Source: Methanobacterium sp.
Lineage (GTDB): Archaea; Methanobacteriota; Methanobacteria; Methanobacteriales; Methanobacteriaceae
Length of the DNA: 64,000 nt
Direction: 5' to 3'
Assembly (NCBI GenBank): GCA_003151535.1
Contig: PLXT01000077.1
Location: forward strand, 19,621-83,620
Shown here: in pieces, positions 19,532 to 28,952 of the stretch
How positions within the stretch are numbered: the first letter of the stretch is position 1
How the letters are laid out: every line of letters starts with the position of its first letter
The notes under the pieces: generated by a model
Database searches by the model: none
Told to the model about the DNA's origin: nothing
The model's input: only the letters and a program-made list of their open reading frames with translations
Made by a program: the position numbers and the translations under genes

Positions 19532-20212
19532 TTATTTATTCTTTTTATATTCCTCATAGGCATCTATTAAATCTGCGCCACTCAGAAACATTAAACCATG
19601 ATCTTCAGCATATTTTTTAGCATCTTTTGTTTTAAGAGACCCACCAGTTTTGTCGTCCATCATTTCACAACAAACAGCAACTTCGGTAAGTCCTGTCATT
19701 TCCATTAAAGCTATACTCATTTCAGTATGTCCTTTTCGGCTACGTACATGACCTTTAGCAGCTCTAAGAAGAGTTACATGTCCTGGGGCACGGAAATATT
19801 TACCAAATTCCTTTTGTTTACCGGCTTTACAGAGTAATGCAAGCTCTTTTATTGTACAAGCACGATCATTGTCGGTTATTCCTGTGAAGGTTTTTCTATG
19901 ATTTACAGTAATTGAAAATGCTGATTTTTCATCGTAAGGAATATCATCAGGATTGAGCTCACCAAGAACTGGATATTTTGAGCTAGCAATTTCCATTATA
20001 TCTGTCATGAACGGTACTCCAAGCGCATCAGAGTTTTCAGAGGAAAGAGGTATGCAAAAAAGACCTCCTGCATCGTTTCTTATTTGGGTCATATATTCTG
20101 GTGTCATGAACTCTGCAGCTACGATCATATCAGTTTCACGTTCTCTGTTATCACTATCAAATATTAATACAATTTCTCCATTTTTAATGGCTTTTAATGC
20201 TTCTTTTATCAT
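19532..20212 (-). CDS. ribB: 3,4-dihydroxy-2-butanone 4-phosphate synthase
   Basis: RibB converts ribulose 5-phosphate to 3,4-dihydroxy-2-butanone 4-phosphate and formate, one of the two branches of riboflavin synthesis. The 226-residue protein has the family signature VLIFDSDNRERETDMIVAAE at residues about 14-33, RNDAGGLFCIPLS, and the late HVTLLRAAKGHVRSRKGHTE with the catalytic His and Glu. It has no fused GTP cyclohydrolase II domain, as expected in archaea. It lies 72 bases downstream of ribK on the same strand, so the riboflavin pair is probably co-transcribed. Confidence 0.93.
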   Translation of the reverse strand: MIKEALKAIKNGEIVLIFDSDNRERETDMIVAAEFMTPEYMTQIRNDAGGLFCIPLSSENSDALGVPFMTDIMEIASSKYPVLGELNPDDIPYDEKSAFSITVNHRKTFTGITDNDRACTIKELALLCKAGKQKEFGKYFRAPGHVTLLRAAKGHVRSRKGHTEMSIALMEMTGLTEVAVCCEMMDDKTGGSLKTKDAKKYAEDHGLMFLSGADLIDAYEEYKKNK

Positions 20213-20284
20213 TGGTAATCACTCGTGTAAAATTTTTAGATATTTTCATATTTATTAATGATATTTTGCATAATAATGAATTTA

Positions 20285-20662
20285 CTAATCGATAGTAACG
20301 GAAACTAGATCTCCATCTTTAAGTTTTAAAGATTCTCTGAGATTTTTGTTTGAAATAAATTCTAGAACATCTTCAGTATGCTCAGTTTTAGCAGGAAAAA
20401 CTAAAGCTCCTGAAACATCATGGTTTAACTTGGCTTTTATGAATTTAACATCTCCAAATTTGCCTTTACCCTCAATTAAACCGAATTTTTCTTGTGAAAT
20501 GTTGATAAGAGTATTCATCCGATTTTTTTCGAGTTTTATGTTTAGGGTTCCCACATATGGTTTGAAATGGAGTTTTTCTTGGAACTGTTTGATATAAATT
20601 TCTTGAGACATGAAATAAGTTCCTTTACCCATTCCAGAAATTATTTTTCCTTTTATTTCCAT
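20285..20662 (-). CDS. ribK: CTP-dependent riboflavin kinase
   Basis: RibK is the archaeal riboflavin kinase that makes FMN with CTP in place of ATP. The 125-residue protein matches the single-domain form without a fused DNA-binding domain: GKIISGMGKGTYFMSQE at the start, PYVGTLNIKLE, then a conserved KFGDVKFIKAKL segment and the end LREKLKLKDGD-type motif (here LRESLKLKDGDLVSV). The start ATG is preceded by a weak ribosome site (AGTGATTTAA). The gene leads the ribK-ribB pair. Confidence 0.9.
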   Translation of the reverse strand: MEIKGKIISGMGKGTYFMSQEIYIKQFQEKLHFKPYVGTLNIKLEKNRMNTLINISQEKFGLIEGKGKFGDVKFIKAKLNHDVSGALVFPAKTEHTEDVLEFISNKNLRESLKLKDGDLVSVTID

Positions 20663-20843
20663 TTAAATCACTATTAACCAGTTTTTTATTATTTTAATCA
20701 AATTTATACCTATTATTGTCTCAGAGAGGAGATTTTAGAATATCTCTTTTTTTTAGAATATTACTGTCTATAATTATTCCAACAAATAACCTTTTGCAAG
20801 AATTTTAAGAAAATATAAAAAAAATTTAGAGAATTGGAATCAA

Positions 20844-22439
20844 CTATTCCAATATTTCGTATGTTATTGTACTGAAAACTGGTCCTCTAAGATCTATAAC
20901 TCTATTATTACCCGTTATATAGTTTAATGCTACCTTGTCTAGTTTTAAATTTATGTCTGATAATGATTTAGATAGTGTAGTCCTTATACTCATTTCACTA
21001 TTACTGCTAACTATCATCTCTTCCATTTTATAGCTTGCATAAGCTGCAACACCATCCATGTAACTTATCCCTGTTGGAATCCCATTTTCAATGGTTTTTA
21101 AAGATATATCGTCATCAAAATCTTTTTCAGGCACTCCAATAATGTTACCATCCGAGATGTAAACTCTGTTCCATGCGGCAGGTCCAAGGAGCTTAGTTCC
21201 TTCTTCTGGTTCAATAACTTTCACCCTAATATCTTTACCCAAAAAATTTCCTTCAAATGCTATAAATTCACATGGAGAAGGTGCATTACCATTTTCTTTC
21301 CCGGTTATAAGTAAATTTTGCATCAGATCTCTTCCTTCACTGGTGAATGGATAGTAATTAATCCGTAGCATGGTTGCAAGTTCCCTATCAGATAAATGCC
21401 ATTTTTCATATGTTTGGGGATAAACCATTTCCCTAATATCTGTTTGTTTATGGAGTATCATAGCTATCCTTTCGGCACCAACGCCAAGGTTCATTACTTC
21501 CTTGTCTATACCGTAACTAGATAGGGCTATTGGTGAATAAATCCCAAAGGTTGCCACTTCAACCCAGTCTTTAAGTTTAGGGTGATAACCATAAACTTCT
21601 GTTTGTGTTCCGGGTATGTAGTATTTGGACTTTTTCTCATCAGGTACATATTTGAATTTTTCAAATCCAAAGTGTTCAAGAACACTCTCTGAAACTGCCA
21701 TCCCCATGTCAAGACTCACATCATCATCTACCCATACACATGAGGCAGAATGGTAAGTCATTAGATGACTCAAATCCTCCCGTTGTTCCCTTCTGAAACA
21801 CCTATCTATTGAAAAAAGTTTTATTGGTAGTTTACGTTTGTTATGTAAAGATTGGAGTGTTAAAAACCAACCTGAAGTCATATGGGATCTGAGTGTGGTC
21901 CTTCCGGGTACAGGTTTAAGTTCACGTAACTCTGGAAAAACATTTTCAAGTATCCTAAGTCCAAGAGCATCCCCTACTTCCAGTGCTACTGAAACATCAT
22001 GTACAAGATCGTCTCCACTTTCATCCCCTTTCTTATAACTTCGAAAAATATCTTTAAGCGCCTGTATTTTATCTTCGTTAAGAGATACACCAATTTCCTC
22101 AATTACTTGTATTTTATCCATTCCAATACCTATATCTGGTCTTGGAAGTCCTGCAAGAAAGAAGCATCGATCTAGAACTGCAGGGGCTTCAGGGCCAAAT
22201 TGTTTGTAAATATCTTCTTCATCAACAAACAATGGATTTACTGTTTCGTTGAATCCAAGTTTTAGGTATGCTTGCCTAATCTCCCATATGGTGTCGTACA
22301 ACATATGTGATTGCCCGGTATTAAGATGTATTCTGGGATATTCATCATCGTGATGAGGTCTTTTTAATGTATGGGCAGTTTCAACCCAAGCCTTTTCAAA
22401 ATCTTTCCTTGCAAGCTTTATTATTTCTTTTCTTTTCAG
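20844..22439 (-). CDS. sepS: O-phosphoseryl-tRNA(Cys) synthetase, probable CTG start
   Basis: SepRS charges tRNA-Cys with O-phosphoserine; SepCysS then makes Cys-tRNA. This class II synthetase is nearly confined to methanogens. Landmarks are RIHLNTGQSHM near residue 45, FGPEAPAVLDRCFFLAGLPRPD, the motif 2 region DRCFRREQREDLSHLMTYHSASC and the motif 3 region NLGVGAERIAMIL. Alignment with my memory of the Methanocaldococcus protein (start FLKRREIIELARKDFEKAW) places the N-terminus at LKRKEIIKLARKDFEKAW. There is no ATG or GTG there: GGAGG lies 7 bases before a CTG at 22439, and the only other candidate is a TTG at 22481 without a ribosome site. Divergent from tfrA. Confidence 0.9.
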   Translation of the reverse strand: MKRKEIIKLARKDFEKAWVETAHTLKRPHHDDEYPRIHLNTGQSHMLYDTIWEIRQAYLKLGFNETVNPLFVDEEDIYKQFGPEAPAVLDRCFFLAGLPRPDIGIGMDKIQVIEEIGVSLNEDKIQALKDIFRSYKKGDESGDDLVHDVSVALEVGDALGLRILENVFPELRELKPVPGRTTLRSHMTSGWFLTLQSLHNKRKLPIKLFSIDRCFRREQREDLSHLMTYHSASCVWVDDDVSLDMGMAVSESVLEHFGFEKFKYVPDEKKSKYYIPGTQTEVYGYHPKLKDWVEVATFGIYSPIALSSYGIDKEVMNLGVGAERIAMILHKQTDIREMVYPQTYEKWHLSDRELATMLRINYYPFTSEGRDLMQNLLITGKENGNAPSPCEFIAFEGNFLGKDIRVKVIEPEEGTKLLGPAAWNRVYISDGNIIGVPEKDFDDDISLKTIENGIPTGISYMDGVAAYASYKMEEMIVSSNSEMSIRTTLSKSLSDINLKLDKVALNYITGNNRVIDLRGPVFSTITYEILE

Positions 22440-22585
22440 ATAAATGCCTCCGTGATGATTGTGATGTTGACTATGCGGCAATGATCATTAATATAATAGA
22501 ATTTTGTGTTGATCCTTTTTATATTTATTTTAATATCATCACACCAACCGAATGAATAATAAATATCAAAGTATAATTCCATAAC

Positions 22586-24262
22586 ATGGAAAGAGAGATA
22601 CGCGAATGCGATGTACTGATAATAGGATCAGGCGGCGCTGGATGTAAGGCAGCAATAGAAGCTAGAAAATCAAATTTAAACGTTATAATAGTTTCTAAAG
22701 GGTTATCATTTAAATCAGGATGTACTACACTTGCTGAAGGAGGTTATAATGCAGCATTTGGTTATGTGGATGCTGATGATAGTGTAGAAGCACATTTTGA
22801 AGATACAATGAAAGGTGGTGCCTATTTAAACGATATGAGTCTTGTAAAAATACTGGTTAATGAGGCTCAAGACAGATTGATAGAGCTCGAAAGCTATGGT
22901 GCAATATTTGACAGACAAGAATCGGGAAAATTGAACCAAAGACCATTTGGTGGCCAAAGTTTTAGAAGGACATGCTTTCAGGGAGATAGAACGGGCCATG
23001 AAATGATGATGGCTTTGAAAGAAGAAGTAATTCGTCAAAAAATAGAAACCTATGATGAGATAATGATAACTTCGCTCATCATGGATAAAAAAAATAAACG
23101 AGTTATTGGAGCATGTGGAATATCACTTAAAACTTCAAATATTATTATTTTCAAGGCTAAATCGACTGTAATCGCAAGTGGGGGTGCTGGATGGCTTTAT
23201 CCTGTTACCTCAAATGCAATACAAAAAACTGGGGATGGATACGGTCTAGCTTACAATGCAGGGGCTGATCTACTTGATATGGAGCAGATTCAATTCCACC
23301 CAACAGGAATGTTGTTTCCTGAATCGAGAAAAGGAGTTCTTGTAACCGAAGCTGTTCGTGGTGAAGGTGGTAAACTATTTAATGTGGATATGGAAAGATT
23401 TATGAAAAATTATGATGAAAGAGGTGAACTTGCTACCCGTGATGTTGTAGCTAGGGCAATATACAACGAGATCAGAGAGGGTAGAGGTACAGATAATGGT
23501 GGAGTTTACCTTGATGTTACTCATCTACCAAATGAACTAATCGAAGAAAAACTTGAAACAATGTTACTTCAATTTATGGATGTTGGAGTTGATATAAGGA
23601 AAGAAGCAATGGAGGTAGCACCAACAGCACACCATTTCATGGGAGGCATACGGATCAAACCTGGAGGTGAAACAACTGTTGAAAATTTATTCGCAGCAGG
23701 AGAGGCTTCTGGAGGAATACATGGTGCTAATAGATTAGGTGGTAATGCACTTGCAGATACTCAAGTATTTGGAAAACGCGCTGGAGAGTTTGCAGCTAAA
23801 AACGCCCTTTCAAATGAATTTGAATACAACGAAGATCAGGTTAATTCTGAGGAAGAAAGAATTCGGAATATATTTAAAGATGGTAACATTTACCCTCACC
23901 AAATCAAAAAAGAGCTAATGGAAACTATGTGGGCTAATGTAGCAATAATAAGAAATGAAGATGGTCTTAAATCTGCTTTAAATAAAATTGGAGAACTTAA
24001 AATTAAATCTTTGGATATGAAAGTACCCGAGGGTTCAGGATATAATAAAAATCTTTTGGATGCACTTGAAATTGAAAACATGCTCACAGTTGCTTCACTT
24101 GTGATACAATCTGCACTTGTTCGTCGTGAAAGTAGAGGATCTCACTACAGGGAGGATTACCCTCAAAAAGATAAAAGATGGGATAGGAGTATAGTGTTGA
24201 ACAAAAATAAAGATTTCAGTTATTTAAATAGGGGATCAAATTCAAATTGTAGTTTGGTTTGA
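22586..24262 (+). CDS. tfrA: Thiol:fumarate reductase, flavoprotein subunit A
   Basis: TfrA oxidises coenzymes M and B to the heterodisulfide while reducing fumarate to succinate, a cytoplasmic enzyme of Methanobacteriales used for biosynthesis of 2-oxoglutarate. The 558-residue protein has the FAD-binding GSGGAGCKAAIEA at residues 14-26, the covalent-flavin region SGCTTLAEGGYNAA, QFHPTG near 236, the active-site Arg in VTEAVRGEGG, and AAGEASGGIHGANRLGGNALADT near the second FAD site. The iron-sulfur/heterodisulfide subunit TfrB is not in the window. No ribosome site precedes the ATG, so a leaderless transcript is likely. It could also be a succinate dehydrogenase subunit, but there are no sdhB, C or D genes nearby. 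Confidence 0.87.
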   Translation: MEREIRECDVLIIGSGGAGCKAAIEARKSNLNVIIVSKGLSFKSGCTTLAEGGYNAAFGYVDADDSVEAHFEDTMKGGAYLNDMSLVKILVNEAQDRLIELESYGAIFDRQESGKLNQRPFGGQSFRRTCFQGDRTGHEMMMALKEEVIRQKIETYDEIMITSLIMDKKNKRVIGACGISLKTSNIIIFKAKSTVIASGGAGWLYPVTSNAIQKTGDGYGLAYNAGADLLDMEQIQFHPTGMLFPESRKGVLVTEAVRGEGGKLFNVDMERFMKNYDERGELATRDVVARAIYNEIREGRGTDNGGVYLDVTHLPNELIEEKLETMLLQFMDVGVDIRKEAMEVAPTAHHFMGGIRIKPGGETTVENLFAAGEASGGIHGANRLGGNALADTQVFGKRAGEFAAKNALSNEFEYNEDQVNSEEERIRNIFKDGNIYPHQIKKELMETMWANVAIIRNEDGLKSALNKIGELKIKSLDMKVPEGSGYNKNLLDALEIENMLTVASLVIQSALVRRESRGSHYREDYPQKDKRWDRSIVLNKNKDFSYLNRGSNSNCSLV

Positions 24263-24335
24263 TCTTTTTAGTTTTTAATAATGAATTTTTGTGTTAATCA
24301 ACCAAGATTAAAATATAAATCAAAAAAAATAGTAA

Positions 24336-24407
24336 TGCCCTGACCGGGACTCGAACCCGGGTGATAGGATCCGCAATCCTACGTGATATCCGCTACACTA
24401 CCAGGGC
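24336..24407 (-). tRNA. tRNA-Arg (anticodon GCG)
   Basis: Read on the minus strand, the gene starts GCCCTGG and ends TCAGGGC plus discriminator A (24336), forming a 7-bp acceptor stem with one G-T pair. The D stem is GTG/CAC, the anticodon stem TAGGA/TCCTA encloses the loop TTGCGGA with anticodon GCG (reads CGC, and CGU by wobble), and the T arm is CCGGG-TTCGAGT-CCCGG. No intron, and CCA is not encoded. It is convergent with tfrA and stands alone. Confidence 0.96.
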
Positions 24408-24539
24408 TTATCTCTTGAATTTTTTTCTATTTATTTAGATAAAAACAAGAATAAAAGCAACATTATATCAATTAATTCTTTTTCTATTTAAATTTGACCT
24501 TGATTAAATCAAACATACTGATTAAAAAATTTGAAATTA

Positions 24540-25145
24540 CTAAACTAGGGGCAATATAAAATACAACTGAACGAACGTTAAGATTATACCAGCAAAACAT
24601 CCAGCCAAAACTTGAGAAATTGTATGTTTTTTAAGTTTAACTCTACTCCACATCACTAATGGGATTAGAAGACCAAATAACAAGCCTGGAAAACCAAATA
24701 AGTAGGTTAAAGTTACTGTAGGCCCGGCCACCCCCATGGTATGGATACTGATCTTCCATGACAAATTAATGAACAAGATGATCAGTGTGTTGGTAGAGTA
24801 TATTAACATTAATGTGGTTGTTAATGCAGGAGCACCCATTGAGAGCAAAACAAGAAATCCTATTAGATAAGAACAAACAGCGAAAAATAGTGGTAAAGTA
24901 CGTTTAGTCCTATCAGTTATATCCATATCCGTATGCATCTTCCTTATAAGAATTAAAGATGTGATAATAGGGAGAAATGCACCAAATATCCAACATACCA
25001 AGGTTATTACTAATGAATTGTTAAAACCTAATAGAATATAATTTATAATTGCAAATGTTGGTATAGACACAATAGGGGGTTGTGTAATATTAGAAATTAA
25101 CCTTGCAATCTTTTTTTCAGACTTAACTTCCTGTTGAGTATCCAT
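24540..25145 (-). CDS. PAP2-like membrane protein
   Basis: A 201-residue membrane protein with six predicted helices. Two motifs resemble those of the PAP2 lipid-phosphatase superfamily: SWKISIHTMG (the PSGH position, with the His kept) and SRVKLKKHTISQ, which fits SRx5Hx3D except that Gln replaces the usual Asp. The domain-1 KxxxxxxRP motif may be represented by DRTKRTLP. Related methanobacterial proteins are annotated as PAP2 or diacylglycerol-pyrophosphate-phosphatase-like; the substitution makes activity doubtful. ATG 25145 (MDTQQEVK) is preferred to the upstream ATG 25205 because GAGG precedes it. Confidence 0.65.
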   Translation of the reverse strand: MDTQQEVKSEKKIARLISNITQPPIVSIPTFAIINYILLGFNNSLVITLVCWIFGAFLPIITSLILIRKMHTDMDITDRTKRTLPLFFAVCSYLIGFLVLLSMGAPALTTTLMLIYSTNTLIILFINLSWKISIHTMGVAGPTVTLTYLFGFPGLLFGLLIPLVMWSRVKLKKHTISQVLAGCFAGIILTFVQLYFILPLV

Positions 25146-25232
25146 AAGATTAACTTCCTCAATATATTTTAAACCATTATATCCTATAAAACTTTGAAAA
25201 ACCATAATAAACAGATTATGGTGGTTAGAGCC

Positions 25233-25679
25233 CTATTGCCATACATATAACTTATATAGATACTTACCATAACATTTTACGGCTACACCAACATTTTTAG
25301 CCGTATTAATATCTCCATTAGAAATTATTTCAGACCCTTCGAGGTAGTTTATTTCTTCAAGACGATATTTCATGTTTCCAATGGTTCTTTCAAGAAAGGG
25401 GAATGTAATATTCCGTGCTGATTTTATTCCTGCCTTTTGATATCGGTTTTCTGAAAGTGTATTAGATACTTTTTGAAATAGGGTCTGATCATTATGTTCT
25501 TTGTATGTAGCCATGATTTCAGCAGTATCTTGTGCCTTTTGAAAATATTGTTTTTCTAAGAATGAATCAGTATAATCTATATTTGTATTGGCAACCGTTA
25601 AAATAAGGATTATGAGGGGAATTAACCCTAATGTCACATCTGTGCTGAAAAAAATTCCATTAACATCTTCTTTTATCAA
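25233..25679 (-). CDS. Pilin-like single-pass membrane protein
   Basis: The protein has a short charged N-terminus (MIKEDVNG), one hydrophobic helix (about residues 9-31, IFFSTDVTLGLIPLIILILTV) and an extracytoplasmic domain of about 115 residues. Gly followed by a hydrophobic stretch after an acidic/lysine N-terminus is the layout of archaeal type IV pilin-like (class III) signal sequences and of similar methanobacterial surface proteins. A TTG start at 25679 is chosen because AAGGTGG lies 5 bases upstream; the GTG at 25688 overlaps it. No family is recognised with confidence. It sits between the PurM-related gene and the PAP2-like gene on the same strand. Confidence 0.6.
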   Translation of the reverse strand: MIKEDVNGIFFSTDVTLGLIPLIILILTVANTNIDYTDSFLEKQYFQKAQDTAEIMATYKEHNDQTLFQKVSNTLSENRYQKAGIKSARNITFPFLERTIGNMKYRLEEINYLEGSEIISNGDINTAKNVGVAVKCYGKYLYKLYVWQ

Positions 25680-25728
25680 TAATACCACCTTATTTTTATT
25701 TTATGGTGTAGTGGAAGTTGTTGGATTC

Positions 25729-27093
25729 TTATCTATCATTAATGGTTTTCACAATTTTATCCTTCTTTTTTATGGCGTCGAGTGCTGCTTGTTGTACTTT
25801 TTCTTTCATAGATTCAAAATCTTCTGGTTCAATATCTCCAACTATTTTCTTTATCTTTGTGTAAGCTGCTTCTCTAAAGAGTGGTTTTAATTCTTCTTCT
25901 TCTCCAGTTTCTTTGATTAATTTAGATATGCCTGAATGGTCAACAAATCCAATTTCATCAATTCTAACACCTGCGTTTGATATGGCCTTTTTGACATGTA
26001 CTGCAATATCTTCTGGAGCTAGTATCATTAAAGAATCAACTGAAACTCCTAATGGATCTATATCTAACTTTTCTAACATATCAAGCACTTTAGGATTTAC
26101 CATGGCTCGTATTTTGTCTTCATAGAAGGTCAAACCAAGACCGGTTGTCTTGGTTATTTCATGTGCATCTCCCCTTAATCCTCCATTGGTAACATCTGTC
26201 ATGGCATGGATTTCAGGTAACAGTCCAGCTTGGAATATGGCCTCTGAGGCTTTTATAAAACTAATGTCCATAGTCTCCCATACAACATCAAACATACTAT
26301 GATATATGGCAGTCGTTGTAATGGTACCTCCACCTGAACCTTCGGTAAGGAGTATTATATCGCCTGATTCTGCTCTTTTTCTTGCTGTAGGTGGATACTG
26401 TGATATTCCAACAGCGCCCACTGCACTAACTAAACGGTCTCCTAAAACCATGTCTCCGCCTACTCTTAATGTACTTCCAGCTACAAGTGGCACGTTAACT
26501 AGTTCAGATACTGCACAAACTCCTGCTGTAAAATCAAACAATTTCCCGACATCTCCATCATCTGCAAGGTGGAGATCACTTAGCATTGCTACAGGATCTG
26601 CTCCCATAACACATACATCTCTTAGTGTAGCTCTGGCAACATGAAATCCTCCTAAAAATGGATATTCACTAAGCCTCGAGTGAATACCGTCTATAGCTGT
26701 TGTTATATACACATCTTTTGAATCAATTTTAGCTTTAACCACACCTCCATCGTCTTGGGCTGATGGTGATATGTATGCACTACTTTTGGTGTTTGAAATA
26801 ATTTCAGCAATTTTTCTGTGTACAAAGAAATCTCCTGCACCCCTAGATCCTACTCCTATATCTCCCATTGATACGTGTGATTCGGGATATTTTATTAGGT
26901 CCCTCATAAACTCATCATGGTATGAATCAATTTTAAGTGTATTTTTAACCTCTTCAATAACAGCTTCAGCCATTTGACTGGCCTGATTTTGATCAATATT
27001 TTTGTGTTCTAAAATTTTATCTGTTAAGGTTTTCTGGACTATATTTTCGTCCTCATCTTTGATGTTACGCCTTACGAATCCTTCTATATCCAC
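25729..27093 (-). CDS. AIR synthase (PurM/HypE)-related protein
   Basis: A 454-residue protein of the PurM/SelD/HypE ATP-binding superfamily, close to the COG1973 group found in methanogens. Superfamily marks are GVGSRGAGDF, AQDDGGVV, the metal-binding ITTAIDGIHSRL, HVARATLRDVCVMGADPVAM near residue 152 and the C-terminal MTDVTNGGLRGDAHEI near 297. It has an N-terminal helical extension of about 80 residues and a charged C-terminal tail absent from PurM. Members activate an amide, selenide or carbamoyl group with ATP; the substrate here is unknown. The GTG start at 27093 has AAGGTG six bases upstream. Confidence 0.75.
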   Translation of the reverse strand: MDIEGFVRRNIKDEDENIVQKTLTDKILEHKNIDQNQASQMAEAVIEEVKNTLKIDSYHDEFMRDLIKYPESHVSMGDIGVGSRGAGDFFVHRKIAEIISNTKSSAYISPSAQDDGGVVKAKIDSKDVYITTAIDGIHSRLSEYPFLGGFHVARATLRDVCVMGADPVAMLSDLHLADDGDVGKLFDFTAGVCAVSELVNVPLVAGSTLRVGGDMVLGDRLVSAVGAVGISQYPPTARKRAESGDIILLTEGSGGGTITTTAIYHSMFDVVWETMDISFIKASEAIFQAGLLPEIHAMTDVTNGGLRGDAHEITKTTGLGLTFYEDKIRAMVNPKVLDMLEKLDIDPLGVSVDSLMILAPEDIAVHVKKAISNAGVRIDEIGFVDHSGISKLIKETGEEEELKPLFREAAYTKIKKIVGDIEPEDFESMKEKVQQAALDAIKKKDKIVKTINDR

Positions 27094-27194
27094 TTACTAC
27101 ACCTTTTATGTGTTTATCTATTTGAATATATTAATACTTATCCATTAAAAATTAATAATATACTTATTTTCATTTACACTCATGATATAAAAAT

Positions 27195-27809
27195 TTATCT
27201 AGGAATCAGTTTAACAAAGTTTTTAAGTATTTGAAGCCCCTTTTCACCGCTTTTTTCAGGATGGAATTGGGTCGCAAAGATATTTTCCCTACAAATTACA
27301 GCTGGTACATCAATACCATAATTTATTGTAGCTGCAATTATGTTCTTATCATCAGGATTTACATAATACGAATGAACAAAATACATGAATTCATTATCCA
27401 TACCCTCTAAAATTGGGCATTCATTCTTTATTTCAAGTTGATTCCACCCCATTTGGGGTATTTTAAGTCCCTGCAATTTTAAAGAATCCGGGAAATGTAA
27501 AACTTCTCCATTAAAAATATTTAATCCCGGAATATCTGGAGTTTCGTCACTTGAAGTAAAAAGAACTTGTAATCCAAGGCAAATTCCTAAAAAAGGTTTA
27601 TTTAAATCTATATGATTATTTATGGAGTCTTTATATTTATTTAAGTTCTCCATGGCAGTTCCAAAAGCACCCACCCCGGGTAGTACAAGTGCTTCAGCAT
27701 CATTTATGTCTTTTAATGAAGAAGAAACAATTGTATCGGCGTTGATCTTTTTAAAACCATTTTTTATACTCTTAAGGTTTCCTGATCCATAATCTATAAT
27801 GGTTATCAT
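27195..27809 (-). CDS. hisH: Imidazole glycerol phosphate synthase, glutaminase subunit
   Basis: HisH supplies ammonia to HisF, making IGP and AICAR in histidine synthesis. The 204-residue class I glutamine amidotransferase has IIDYGSGNLKSI at the start, LPGVGAFGTAM, the nucleophile Cys in FLGICLGLQVLF near residue 79, and the His-Glu pair in ATQFHPEKSGE near 184. hisF is not beside it. It lies 60 bases downstream of the nucleotidyltransferase-cupin gene. Confidence 0.94.
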   Translation of the reverse strand: MITIIDYGSGNLKSIKNGFKKINADTIVSSSLKDINDAEALVLPGVGAFGTAMENLNKYKDSINNHIDLNKPFLGICLGLQVLFTSSDETPDIPGLNIFNGEVLHFPDSLKLQGLKIPQMGWNQLEIKNECPILEGMDNEFMYFVHSYYVNPDDKNIIAATINYGIDVPAVICRENIFATQFHPEKSGEKGLQILKNFVKLIPR

Positions 27810-27869
27810 GTTTACCCGCCTTATACAATTGTATTAGTTAATTATATACAAAAAACTTCAATTTTGTTC

Positions 27870-28877
27870 TTAACGGGTTTTGTAATAATCTTTAACCCTA
27901 ATGGTATCGTTCAGATGTGGTGTTGAAATTTCATGTAGAACTGTATTTTCCATTGCAACTATTGAATGTACTTCTTTGGGTTCTATTCGAATGGTATCAT
28001 TCTTTCCAAAATATTCTTTGCGTTCCTCAAATTCAATATAACCTGCTCCACTCACAATGTACATGGTTTCATCTTTATGAGCATGATAATGGAAAGAGGT
28101 TTGATATCCTTCTCTTAGAAATAGTTCTTTGGTCAGATATTTCTCTGTATTTATAAGGATCTTTTCATATCCCCATGGTTTATCTTCTCTGTTTTCATAT
28201 TCCTTTTTAATCGATTCAAGTTCTTTAGAAGTATCTATAGCCATCCAGAATAATCCATTTTCTTTATAGAAACCTAATTTGTTATCTTTAGCCAACATTG
28301 GAAATACTGTTTTTTCAATATCTCCTATTTCAAAACTTCCAAAGTCTATTTCACCTTTTGAAAAGTAAACTCCGCCGTTAATATAATAATCTAATACTGG
28401 TTTCTCTTTGAATGAAACAAGCCTATCTCCACTTATCTCAACAATTCCGTATGGTGAAACCATTTTAGTAACGAATATAGAAAGTGGGTAATCTGATTTC
28501 TGCCCCTGTTCGATCATTTTTTTAATATTAAGGTCGGCTACAACGTCACCATTTCGAATAACGCATTGTTCTCCTTCTTTAATATTATCCATGCCTAATC
28601 TGATAGCATTTAATGTTCCTAAAGGTTCATCTTCGACGATGTATTCAATTTCAACGCCTCTGTATTCGTCTCCGTATCTTTCACGAATTTTTTCACTTAA
28701 AAATCCGGTTAAAAGAAGTACTTTGTCAACTCCGGCATTTTTAAAGTCAAAGAGTTGCTTGTCTAGAATAGTGTAATTATCTTTAATCTCTATGAGTGGT
28801 TTGGGAATTGTTTCAGTTAAAGGTCTTAGCCTCTTTCCGAAGCCTCCACAGAGTATCATTCCAATGGTTTTTGTCAT
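27870..28877 (-). CDS. Nucleotidyltransferase fused to a cupin domain
   Basis: The protein resembles archaeal mannose-1-phosphate guanylyltransferase/phosphomannose isomerase fusions but is short (335 residues). Residues 1-225 form a sugar-nucleotide transferase: [21 protein letters not shown] at the N-terminus, [10 protein letters not shown], the metal site NGDVV near residue 108 and the FKEKP segment. Residues about 235-335 form a type II cupin with the metal ligands in [16 protein letters not shown] and the late HSIVA. It probably activates a hexose phosphate for cell-envelope glycans. Substrate is inference. It sits between cfbD and hisH on the same strand. Confidence 0.82.
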   Translation of the reverse strand: MTKTIGMILCGGFGKRLRPLTETIPKPLIEIKDNYTILDKQLFDFKNAGVDKVLLLTGFLSEKIRERYGDEYRGVEIEYIVEDEPLGTLNAIRLGMDNIKEGEQCVIRNGDVVADLNIKKMIEQGQKSDYPLSIFVTKMVSPYGIVEISGDRLVSFKEKPVLDYYINGGVYFSKGEIDFGSFEIGDIEKTVFPMLAKDNKLGFYKENGLFWMAIDTSKELESIKKEYENREDKPWGYEKILINTEKYLTKELFLREGYQTSFHYHAHKDETMYIVSGAGYIEFEERKEYFGKNDTIRIEPKEVHSIVAMENTVLHEISTPHLNDTIRVKDYYKTR

Positions 28878-28952
28878 AATATCACCTTACAAATTTAAAA
28901 ATGATTATTCTAATATAGGCATACTATTAAATCTATTATATATAAAAATTCT

